A stretch of 64,000 bases of DNA from Tetrapyrgos nigripes (lineage: Eukaryota > Basidiomycota > Agaricomycetes > Agaricales > Campanellaceae). The stretch's first letter is position 1. Every line of letters begins with the position of its first letter. The translations under genes and the position numbers were made by a program. A model generated the notes under the pieces. That model worked only from the letters and a program-made list of their open reading frames with translations, had not been told where the DNA came from and did not search any database. Location of the stretch: positions 62,001 through 126,000 of the forward strand of contig JAACJM010000119.1 of the NCBI GenBank assembly GCA_013368315.1, in the 5' to 3' direction. This document shows, piece after piece, positions 24,433-34,828 of this stretch.

Positions 24433-24747
24433 TTCAAATGTGATCTGGGGATATAATCAAACTGTCAGCATAACATCCTATATGCAAGATAAGCGGCGGC
24501 GTTAAGGACGCGCCATAAAAATAAATTGAAAGCTGTGGCTAGCGCGCTTATGACAGTGATTATCCCTGGTGCGCTTTATACCAGCTTGCAGCCATGAAGG
24601 CGCTACTGAGCACATACAGCAGCCATGAAGGCGCATGTAAAGAACTTCTTCCTCAAAGGGCGATGTTCAAGCAGCCGCAGGGGCGCTACCAGGTATTACG
24701 CAGTCTAGGACTTGCTGCCAGTGATGGCGTGATGTCCAGGGCTTGCG

Positions 24748-24759
24748 GGGCCCATAACC
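24748..24759 (-). promoter_or_regulatory. Copia primer binding site matching initiator tRNA-Met anticodon arm
   Basis: Directly inside the 5' LTR, the minus strand reads GGTTATGGGCCC. This is the reverse complement of GGGCCCATAACC, the anticodon stem-loop (anticodon CAU) of eukaryotic initiator tRNA-Met. The plus strand continues as GCTTGCGGGGCCCATAACC (24741-24759), so pairing may extend. Priming from a half tRNA cut in the anticodon loop is known for Drosophila copia. Confidence 0.8.
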
Positions 24760-25042
24760 TGTTGAGCAGGCTATGTTCTATATACGTAGCGGCAACTGCA
24801 TACTTACCTGGGGATGTAAAAGTGCTTGTTAGAGCAGTTTGTTAGAGGTTAAGAGCGATGAGTGTTAAGGGAAATCCTTATTCTTGTAGGGCTATCTACG
24901 AGCCCTTATATACTGTTCTAGATAGTACATGTGACTACTTATCTAAGAACTACTGATGTAAGTAAGTGTAACTAACTAGATTACTATCTAATCTATATCT
25001 AATCTAGTGTTGATGGCTGCTTACTAATTCGCCAATTCAACA
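24760..25042 (-). repeat. Copia 5' LTR (right on the plus strand)
   Basis: 283 bp, near-identical to 18119-18401. Carries the promoter and start of the transcript for gag-pol. On the minus strand it also has a CAGGTAAGT splice-donor-like sequence near its inner end. Confidence 0.95.
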
Positions 25043-26091
25043 TGGTCATTGCTCATTATGCTCTGGTGCTTTCATGGTTAACGTGCTTGGTCGCGAGCAA
25101 GAGAGACACTTAACGTTCAGTTCTGCGGCCAATCAGATTAATCTGCAATGCGTCAAGTGGTCAAAGTTGCGTATGTTAGCTCGTCTTTGGAATTACTAAG
25201 TCTATGTTCCTCTGTTCCCTCCCTTCTTTCCTTGCACATTTTGTTCTCTGACAAATCATATTCATTCTAGCCTTTTCCTTCATTGTTGTTTCAGGATAGT
25301 AATGAATTGATATAGTATTATTGTTGAAAATGTGCATGAGAAGACAAGGATAGATTTCATTCCTATCCTTAACTTCACTTCTGCACAGTGAGTCCTACCT
25401 TTGTACTATAACCCACTCAGTCCTCACAGGCTCTAAGCACATGCAAACGCAGTATGGTATAGGTGTCCATTATTAGTCACAATAATGGCTGTAAAAGGAC
25501 TCTCTTGGGAATACATTTCCAATGAATATAAAAAGATAAGGTGCATCGACATTGATACGCTGCTTTGGTGTACGCTATCACTGAATTAAACTTCTCGGGC
25601 ATCTTATAGGTCATACGAAGCATGAACAGAACAATACAACTACGCTGTTGGCTTTGCGACCAAGAGGAAGCCTCTAGATGGATACTAAAGGGTTCAAATC
25701 ATATCCATTCTCTTTCACTTGGTCTACAAGAATCAGTAGTCATATTGATATTTTGATCTAAAAGTGGAGATATAAGGAGTTGAAGGAACAACAGCCAAGT
25801 TGTTGTTACCACTTGGATTCACAGTGCACTGTCACAACTCCTGTAATTGTAATGCGCAAATCAAATCAGTATTCATATGAATTTGATTGAGTTCTTATTC
25901 GTACTCTGCTGTGGAAGTTAGTAATTAGTATCAAAGTCTCTTATGATTCAGTATAAGAGAATCACACAGAATTCTTGAAGACTCATTAGATCAAAGAATC
26001 ACCTGGATGAATAATTAATCATGTATCAAGATTCAAACCGACTACTGGAATACAAATTGCAGATGTAAGAGAAACAAAAAGCAAAAAATCT
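25043..26091. repeat. 3' flank of NLR B (continued past the copia insertion)
   Basis: Begins with the second TGGTC target duplication and resumes the unit sequence. No gene seen. A CCATTATTAGTCACAATAATGG hairpin-type inverted repeat near 25470 recurs, with changes, near 34207, 49240 and 59205. Confidence 0.7.
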
Positions 26092-28786
26092 TCATACAAT
26101 TTGACAGCATCCACAGGATTCCTGACTTTCAACATCTGCTGAATCTCTCTGACCTTCCACTGCCAAATGTGGGTTGGCTTCCTGAAGAGTCTCAACCTCT
26201 ATGGAATGAGGCTGGGTATGTACTGCTGAAGCCTCCTGAATTTGGTCAAGAATATGTATACAATTAGCAACCCAATTAAGTATCCCCATATCTTCATAGT
26301 ATTCTTTTGCCTTTTCTACATTCAATCTGGCCTCATTGAAGCATTCTTGTTTATATTCAATTTTTCCAAGACAGTGCAAACAGTGAGCAACTCCAACTCT
26401 GTCTCCAATCTCCTCCAATTGCTCCTTGGCTTGCTGCAGCATGACCTTTGCTTCCTCATATTGGCCCAGCATTTGTCTGATGTCTCCCAGGCTTTGCAAG
26501 CACTGAGCAGCTCCCAGCCTGTCTCCAATGTCCTCAAATTGCTTTTTAGCTTCCTCCAGCATGATCTTTGCTTCCTCACATTGGGCCAGCATTCTGCTGA
26601 TGTCTCCAAGGCTTTTCAAGCACTGAGCAGCCCCCAGCCTGTCTCCGATCTCCTCAAGTTCCTTTTTGGCTTGCTCCAGTATGGTCTTTGCTTCTCCATA
26701 TGGGCCCAGCATGTAGCTGATGATTCCCAGCCTTAGCAAGCACCAAGCAGCTCCCATCCTGTCTCCAATCTCCTCAAATTGGTTTTTGGCTTGCTTCAGC
26801 AAACTCTTTGCTTCCTCATATTGGCCAAGCAATTGGCTGATTTCTCCTAGGTGTTCCAAGCACTGAGCAACTCCATTCATATTTCCAATCCTTTTATATA
26901 TATCCATAGCCTGCTGTATCTTGCACTGTGATCCTTTATAATCATTCTGATAAGAAGAGATCATTCCCAATCTTTTGTAGCATTTGGCTTGAGTTTGTTC
27001 CATTGTATGGTTTATAGATATGCTACTACTGCTGTTAATTACTTCCAGATCACTGGTCCCTTGATTGATCTGATGCTGATGAAGCTTCTCCACATTATTG
27101 ATTATTGCTATAGACTTCTGATATTCCCCCATAAAGGTCAACATATCTTCTTGTAGAAACATCAGCTCAGTCTGATCACCCAGACTCATTTGTGACTGCC
27201 ATCCCAAATATTTCTCAACCAGTGGGACAAGACTTGGAAAGTACTGTGAATAATTTTGCAATTGGGTCAACAAATTCATATGTGATGTTTCAAATGACTT
27301 CTCAATCTGAATATTGAGAATTTTGAAGATATTTGAGATATGCAGTCTGAGCTTGATATCTGCATCTATTTGATTTTCAAATAAGGTGTCTATAAATGAC
27401 TCATAGAATTCCCAAATTTGCTTTTCATGATTCTCTGTTATATCAGAGACCTTCAAGACATATTCAGCAATAGGTGTCAACATCTTTAGGGTCTCAGCAT
27501 TAGCTTCATAAATCAGGCATGACTTTTTCAAAGTGAGAACTTGCATGGTGGTATCAGGCAAGCTGCCCAACATTTTTGGCACATTTTCCAACCAGTCAGG
27601 GATCCCACTGGGTAAGAAAGCAACAAGCCTTAAAAGGTCTAGTCCTGTTGTGGATAGCTTTTCCCTGACAATGTTTAGAGTCAACTCAATTGACACCTCA
27701 ACACTTGTAAGCCTGTTATCCTGCCCTCCAATTCTCTTGAGCACTGCAGTCTTTTGGATGTTCCACATCTCCATTAAGTTCTTCAAAGCCAGTTCTCTGG
27801 CATGCCGGGCAATGAGCACAATAGCCAGAGGCATACCATCCATCTGAATGAGCAGCTTCTCCAACATAGGATCATCCTCTTTAATTGCATAGTTTCCATC
27901 TGAACTTAAAGAACAGAAAGCTTCTTTGGCAGGACCAAGCTCAAGAGGAGGCAAGCATGATTGTCCTCCAAGCTTACGCCATTTAATTTGTCCAGGGCCA
28001 TCAGTACCTCTCATAGTTATGATGACTGATACCAGCCTGGAGCTGCAAATCCTTTCAATTAAGTTCTTGATCTCCAGGATGTCTCAAAATTGTCCAGAAT
28101 CAATAAAGACTCTTGGCACCCTTTGAGATAGTCAAGCAACAACTCGTAGGACCCTCTTCCTTGGATTGGCTGAACTCCAATTGCCTGGACCAATCCTTGA
28201 ATAAGGTTTGTTGCATCTATGAGAATTTCACAGGGGATAAAGTAGCATCTTCCTGCAAATTTCTCTCTGATCAAGGATTCTTCCATGATATGCAAGGCCA
28301 CAGATGTTTTGCCTATTCCTCCTGTTCCGAGGATGGCTATATGGACCTGATTGGCCTCACACAAGAGTTTCACTGCTTCTTCCACAAGATGAGATCTGCC
28401 CATGAATACATCTGGAGCTAGTGGTTTTTGAAGAAGCAAATCACTACAAATTTGAAAATTAGATAAAATTATTAGACATGATTGACTTATACATACTCTG
28501 CTGTGATTTCCTAAAGAGAAAATACTGTCAGCATTCACTTCTGTTAGCAACAGGAAATTGTTGTTTACCTTTGGTTTGCTTTCTGGCAGATCTGCAAATA
28601 ATTTAAGTATCATACTATCAATCTGAACAATCTATTTGATTACTTACAGCTATTGTATGTATAATTTGCATCTCGCCCAATAGTAGTGAAAGTTGACCCC
28701 ATAATGTTCAAGTCATGGGCTCCAGAAAGGATATTCGCCTGGTTTCCAGTACCAGTTTGATCAGGGCTATTATCAGTTTGTTCCAT
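26092..28786 (-). pseudogene. NLR B: NB-ARC/TPR receptor, 19-bp deletion in the ATPase domain
   Basis: Exons on the minus strand: 28786-28648, 28591-28569, 28510-28497 and 28443-26092. The N-terminal exon carries NIMGSTFTTIGRD. Exon 4 encodes the P-loop (GTGGIGKTS) and Walker B (LLILDNFETSW), then the frame fails: relative to copy E, 19 bp are missing at about 28075-28076, giving a stop at 28059. The normal frame resumes and is open from the Met of MRGTDGP at 28014 to the end, covering the rest of the NB domain, four TPR units and the terminal SCGCCQIV. The 5' part is almost the same as NLR E. No splice option that repairs the deletion is obvious, so this is most likely a recent pseudogene; the downstream Met could at best give a protein without a nucleotide-binding site. 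Confidence 0.87.
26388..26867 (-). repeat. TPR-coding tandem repeat of NLR B, 4 x 120 bp
   Basis: Four 120-bp units, no indels. The last unit (DIRQMLGQYEEAK...RVGVA) matches the last unit of the other copies more than it matches its own neighbours. Confidence 0.92.
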
Positions 28787-31700
28787 ATCTGAAGTTTCTG
28801 AATTCCCTTTCAATCTTCACAAAAATCTCAACGCCTAATTTTCCGCTCACCTCAACAAGACTTGTAACTTTGCTGTTCGGGCTCACAAAGGTCGAAAAGT
28901 GTCTCAACAACGTGACCAGAACTTGAGAAGTTGCGTTTGATGCCATCACTTTCAAATGATGGCCTTTCATAATTGATAGACCAATCAGAACTCGAGCAAA
29001 AATCTATTATTAGAACATAAGTATACAGCAACGCGTTTGGCGCCTGCGCATCTTGACGCATCGCATGGCCCCGGGTCCCCCTTCTTCATCCACTCAGACT
29101 GTGTCCTAGGCCGAAAAATCAAACCACTGGGCAAAAATATACACAAGATCATCGAGTAGTTCCATCACAGAGAATGGGAGTTTCAAACTCTGGGCTACCA
29201 CGCTGCACATTATGTCCAAATCTCCTTAATAGATATTCCGAGTCCAAGTTGGCAACTGGTAATGTGAGGTGGTAATGTTACCCACCTACCACTACACCGT
29301 GATAATAGATGTACATTTAGTTCAACGTCTGCTTCGGTAGGTAGGGATTGAGCCAGTTCAGTGTACGCATGCGATAAAGGCGAACTATTTGAAAAAGTGA
29401 TGACACGTCCCGACATGTCGCTGAACCCCATCTACTAGTATCTAGATAGATAGAGCAGAGAGAGATATGGCTCTTGAACTTGGCAAACGCTGAATCGAAA
29501 CAAAACCAATTACAGCATGGAAGTGGCCATGAACCGGCATGGTATGAAAAAGATGAAATGCACAGAAAGAAGAATCAGCATATGGCGCAAACACAAGATA
29601 CAAAACACGTCGACATTGTGAGGAACCGTAATACGGATGCGTAACGGTATATACGTACATACGTTGGTAGGAAGTAGTAGGAATGTAGGTGGGGAAATAA
29701 CACGTCGAGAAGTAAAAAAAAAAGATCGAGAAACGATATGGAAATGTAGAGATAGAGATGAGAGATAAGACTAGCTGACTCGAGTTATGTAGCGAGATTT
29801 TGTACAGGGATATCAAGGAAAGACATAAGTGTAGAGGTATTTATGCAAGCAGCAAATGTAAGTAGACGACGGAACATGAAGAGCTAAAGGGGTACTGCGT
29901 AATGCGAGACGATGTGACAAAAAAGAAAATGAGAGAAAAGTATAGACGTGGACTGTGAAAGAGTAAACGAGAAAGACAAGTGTAACCAAACGAGAAAACC
30001 CAAATCAAGAAACCACAAGCCAAACAATAGAACGACATCAACAATAGGACTGAATTATGAAACGTGAAACCCAAAAGAAATGGAATGAAACAAGACGAGA
30101 GACGAGAGACTAGGGCGGGAATAATGTCAGGGACAACAACAGGAACAACAAATATAGCACAGCACGCTGGCCAAAAGGCAAAAGGCAAAAGATGAGAGCC
30201 GAGACGGCGACGAGACAACAGACGAGACAGTGAGAAGGTTCATACTCTATACATCTTAGTGTCTAACCCGAATAACAGTGGTTTCTACTCTCTAGTTCCG
30301 TATTGCAGCCGAGACGCGACCCCGCCAAAAAAACACCCCCTACCAGGCCCACCTGCACCCATATACCCCTCCGAGGTATTAGGATCCCCCGAATCCAACG
30401 AAACCGAAAACAGCACTCGACCTCTGGAAGGTTTTGCGTATGAGAGTAGAGGTGTGGACCGAAGCGGAAGCAGAGGCTAGCGTTGACGCAGCTGGTGAAA
30501 CATTTGAGGAGGAAAGGGTGCCATATGAAGTATACGGGGTGTATGAAATATAAGGCGGTGTCTAGGGCTCCTAACGGATCGGATTGGGTCGGATTCGGAT
30601 GCCAATCCGTTCGGATGGGTCGTCCAAATGTCCCAATCCGCATCCGGCAGATGTCATCCGACGGATAGCCGATCATCCGACGGATAGTGTGCCGAAAGTG
30701 GCGGCACTTGCCTTAGAGTCCTTATCTTGCGTAGAAAAACTTTAAAATTCTTTTTTTCGTCGTTTTCTTTGAGTATACATGTGTTCTATGCCTGAGATAA
30801 ATAAAAGGTTCAAGTACTGACCATTTCTGACTGTCTGAGGAAATGGCGGCATGTCAACGTGTCATTTCCCACGATGCCGTAGTATCTTTTCTTGGATTCT
30901 GTTGGCCATGTGGCTTGCATCTGGCCACTCGGAAAGGTCCGAGAACACTACCACACCTCCACCCAGCCTCCTCGTCACGTCGTTCTTGGTTTTCTCTGCT
31001 GTAGACCCACTTCCCACGCCCCTACCCAATCCGCGGATGATCCTCGGATTGTCGGATGGTAATCCGTTCGGATGGGATAGACTAAAAGTCCCAATCCGCA
31101 TCCGAAATCCGACTGTCCATCGGCGGATGATCGCCGGATCATCCGATCCGTTAGGAGCCCTAGCGGTGTCGGCTTGTGTGTCATTGCTGCGTATGGTGAT
31201 ATAACCATTGCTGAACCAGGGGTAGGTATAAACCCAGTAGAGCTGGACGTAAAAGGCGTCGTTGGTGTCCGAGTATTTATATGCAGCTTCAATGAAGCCA
31301 GAGCGGCAGCCTCCTCTCCACCTCGATACCGCTCGATACCCTCCCCCAGGCCTCAACCTCCTTTCACATTCCTGTTCCCATTCTCGTTCTCATTCCCTCT
31401 CTCTGCTTGCGTCATCCCCGTCTCCATCCCCATCCACTGTGAACATTGAGGTGCATATACACCGACTGCATATGCCTCAAAACAGACTGAGGATACCCAG
31501 AGGTAGCTGTAGCTGTAGTTGGCGTCGATGGACGAGTATCCCACTTCAACGCCTCCCAGCGTCAATATTTCTCAATATCCTCTCGTAGCCTTATTTCCCT
31601 TTCCCCCCTCCCCCCTTTCTGTCCCCCTATCCACTTCCGTCTCTCCATCCAAATGCGCCTACAATTGCTTATACGTCTGCACCTGATCATGAGAGTGTAC

Positions 31701-33499
31701 TTCTGAATGCATATACGGTGACTCGGACTGAGGATAAGAATGTGAGTGTATATCCAAATGTGGAAAAACTGACGTACTAACATTGTCGGGCGTCTCCCAT
31801 CCACTCACGCCCACTCCCCCCAACCCTGTAATTGGTATTACCCCCCTCCTCAGTCGTCCCATACCACCAATCCCGATCCACCTCTCTATCCCCGTACCCG
31901 TAGGTGTAGGGTACACCGCGTATCACACCTCCCAGCATATTACCCCTCCTCCCCCAACACACTACCGGCCCCCAAACGCCCCTACTGAGATGTCTCGAGT
32001 CCCTCTCCCACCTCTCCACAAAAACTCGGACTCCTCGGTTTAGATCGGGGATGCACTTGGAAAGGGGTTCGTGGATGCCGAGGATGTTCAAAGGATGTGT
32101 GTTGTTTTGTACGCGCTAGCATTGGCATTTATGTAGCCTGGGGTTCCTTGATAAGTAGTAGGCAAGTAGGGGGAGGAGCGGGGGTTGTTTGCATGAGAGG
32201 AGACAGATAGGATGGAAGAGCTGAACAAAGGTCTCGGGAGTCGGCAGTAATGCACCTTCCATAGAGATGGATGAAGGCGGGGGTCCCGAGCCCAATCCTG
32301 AGACCGATGACAATGCTGGGTTCACCATGGATATAGAGGACGGTTCAGAGGAACGCCCCGGCCCCCACCGTTGCCATATAGAGGATAAATACACGCCTCT
32401 CGAGTCGCATTGACTCTGTGCATGTAACTGAGACTGTAGGTGAGCTTGAGCGTTTGGACATTGCTAAACGACTACGCGTTTTGTGGGGTCGATTTCCTTG
32501 CAGCGGCGGCGGTGGCAGTGGATAGAGGATGTCTCGGTAACGTCAAAGGTAGATAGGAAGAGGAGGTAGCGGTAGAAAGTGGTGGATGCACAAACGGACG
32601 CTCTATCCCAATAGTCGTCTCTGTCTATGGGCGTAAGCAGCATGTCCCCTAAAATGCCCTCCGCCCGTACCGGGTACCCCCAAACCAAACTAGATTTTCG
32701 TTCCCCATATTCCCCAACAACCTACCCCTCGTCCTCGTTGGATGTCCCCCCGTGTCCTTCCTGAAGATGGTCATCGAGCTGCGAGGGGAAGTCGGTATGC
32801 AATCCGAGAGAACCGCAAGGAGGAGTGAAGGTTGTGTTAGTGGCGAAAGACGAAGCCGAACAAAGGAGCTTTGACGACGAATTGAGGAGATTCGTGGAAG
32901 ATGTTGGGGTGCAGAAGAGGGCTCGGGTCGAGGTAGATATGGAACGGAAGAAGGAGTTGGGTTTTGCGTGTGAGGAATGGGAGGAGGGGGTCTTGTGGTG
33001 CATGGATGTATGTTGGCGTTAGGAGTGATGGGGTGTTGGGTATAGTCTGGGGGACCGTTTAGAAGGCGATGTCATAGTTGAGCTGGTAGGATAACTGGTT
33101 AGTAAACGTTAACAGAAAGATAAAACCAAGAAAAGTAGACGCCATTTGTCAATGCTCCGGGTAGACGGAGGGGAAAAGAAAGAGTAACCAAGCTAGAGAA
33201 AGAAAAAGGAAGAATATAAAGTGCTGTACCACATTCTTCTTTGAGTCCACTGGCCGAAAATGAAGGCCATGATACGAGACCCGACTTGAAGTGACTTTGG
33301 GAAGACGCGAGGAGCAGGCGACGAAGAAAAACGCGTTTGGATGAGCATGTGCGGTCATGTCATGAGCTGGGCCTAGACCCTCAATGAGCAAGCCCATTGA
33401 CGTGGTTTCTTCCTCGACTTTTCTTCATCCACTCTTTTTAATACCTTGTTCCACCCCATCTCTGTGAATTGTTGGGCGGTGATCAACTCTATTTTTTCT
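28787..33499. repeat. Region upstream of NLR B (type II unit)
   Basis: Matches 37423-38519 plus 45317-48480 (upstream of C) and 62783-64000 (upstream of E). It differs from the type I regions in length and in its TATA region. A 602-bp element is inserted at 30562-31163. Coding-like plus-strand pieces occur at 32262-32420 (acidic, MDEGGGPEPNPETDD) and 32825-33022 (charged, RSFDDELRRFVED), without a continuous frame. No intact gene. Confidence 0.7.
30562..31163. mobile_element. Non-autonomous DNA transposon (MITE-like), 602 bp, 6-bp target duplication
   Basis: Ends are inverted repeats: the left begins CTAGGGCTCCTAACGGATCG and the right, reverse complemented, reads the same for at least 23 bp. 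CGGTGT flanks it at 30556-30561 and 31164-31169. The sister unit near 46047 reads AAGGCGATGTTGGCTT with no insertion. Subterminal parts are packed with TCGGAT/ATCCGA motifs in both orientations. No coding capacity seen. I cannot assign the superfamily. Confidence 0.85.
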
Positions 33500-34828
33500 T
33501 CAGATAGGTCTCTGAGATCTAACCCTCAACGAGTCTAAAGTCCTGCTATAAGCTCATCAAAAGCTCTTCAACAGATCACAATGGAAAGTCACAGTTGACA
33601 GTTGTAATAAAATTTGTTCCCTACGCTGATCAGGTGTCTGTTCTTGAAGGTACATATTCCATGTCTCATACTCTTCTGCAGTTTCAAGTGTTATCTTGCT
33701 TAAGCACTCAAAGTGAACTCAAAGTGAGGATGACTCAACACGCACCAATGTTTTCCGAGGATACTTTATAGGGGCTATCTGCCACAGTGGTCATTGCTCG
33801 TTATGCTCTGATGCTTTCATGGTTAATTTGCTTGGCCGCGAGGAAGAGAGACGCTTAATGTTCAGTTCTGCGGCTGATCAGATTCATCTGCAATGTGTCA
33901 AGGGGTCAAAGTTGCGTATGTTAGCTTGTCTTTGGAATTACTAAGTCTATATTCCTCTGTTCCCTCCCTTCTTTCCTGGTACATTTTGTTCTATTTTAGC
34001 CTTTTCCTTTGTCGTTGTTTCATGAAATGAAGGATAGTAATAAATTAATATAGTATTGTTGTGGAAAATGTGCGCGAGAAGGCGAGGATAGATTTCATTC
34101 CTATCCTTAACTTCCCTTCTGCACAGTGAGTCCTACCTTTGTACTATAACCCACCCAGTCCTCACAGGCTCTAACCACACGCAAATGTGGTACGGTATAG
34201 GTTACCATTATTAGTCACAATAATGGCTGGAAAAGGACTCTCTCGGGAATACATTTCCAATGAATAGAAAAAGATAAGGTGCGTTGACATCGATACGCTG
34301 CTTTGGTTTACGCTATCACTGAAGTTAACTTCTCGGGCATCTTATAGGTTTTACGAAGCGCGAATGGAACAATGCATCTACATTGTTGGCTTTGCGACCA
34401 AGAGGAAGCCTCTAGATGGATACTAAAGGGTTCAAATCATATCTATTCTCTTTGCCTTGGTCTACAAGAATCAGTAGTTGTATTGATATTTTTGATCTAA
34501 AAGTGGAGATATAAGGAGTTGATGGAACAACAGCCAAGTTGTTTGTACCACTTGGATTCCCAGTGCACTGTCACAATTCCTGTAATTGTAATGTGCAAAT
34601 CAAATCAGTATTCATATGAATTTGATTGAGTTCTTATTCATACTCTGCTGTGGAAGTTAGTAATTAGTATCAAAGTCTCTTGATTCAGTATAAGAGAATC
34701 ACACAGAATTCTTGAAGACTCATTGGATCCAAGAATCACCTGGATGAACAAATAATTATGTATCAAGATTCAAATCAACTACTGGGATACAAATTGTACA
34801 TGTAAGAGCAACAAAAGGCAAAAATTCT
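33500..34828. repeat. 3' flank of NLR C
   Basis: Same family of flanks as at 25043-26091, 48480-49867 and 58460-59828. Includes a perfect CCATTATT/AATAATGG inverted repeat near 34207. No gene seen. Confidence 0.7.

Larger units (their letters stand above)
18119..25042 (-). mobile_element. Full-length Ty1/copia LTR retrotransposon, 6924 bp
   Basis: Two 283-bp LTRs (TGTTGA...TCAACA), a 5-bp target duplication (TGGTC), a primer binding site next to the right LTR, a polypurine tract next to the left LTR, and gag-pol on the minus strand in the order gag, protease, integrase, reverse transcriptase, RNase H. That order defines the copia superfamily. The LTRs differ at two positions that I could see, so the insertion is recent. 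It sits in the 3' flank of NLR B, about 1 kb past that gene's stop. Gag and pol are separated by a single in-frame TGA and the protease active-site Asp is Asn, so this copy is probably not autonomous. Confidence 0.96.

Noticed and set aside
24741..24759. A tRNA-Met-like anticodon arm on the plus strand
   Set aside because: Only the anticodon arm is present, and it sits directly against the LTR; it is the primer binding site, not a tRNA gene.
26092..28014. NLR B as a complete 640-residue gene starting at MRGTDGP
   Set aside because: That Met is internal to the NB domain in the other copies; the P-loop half lies upstream in a shifted frame.
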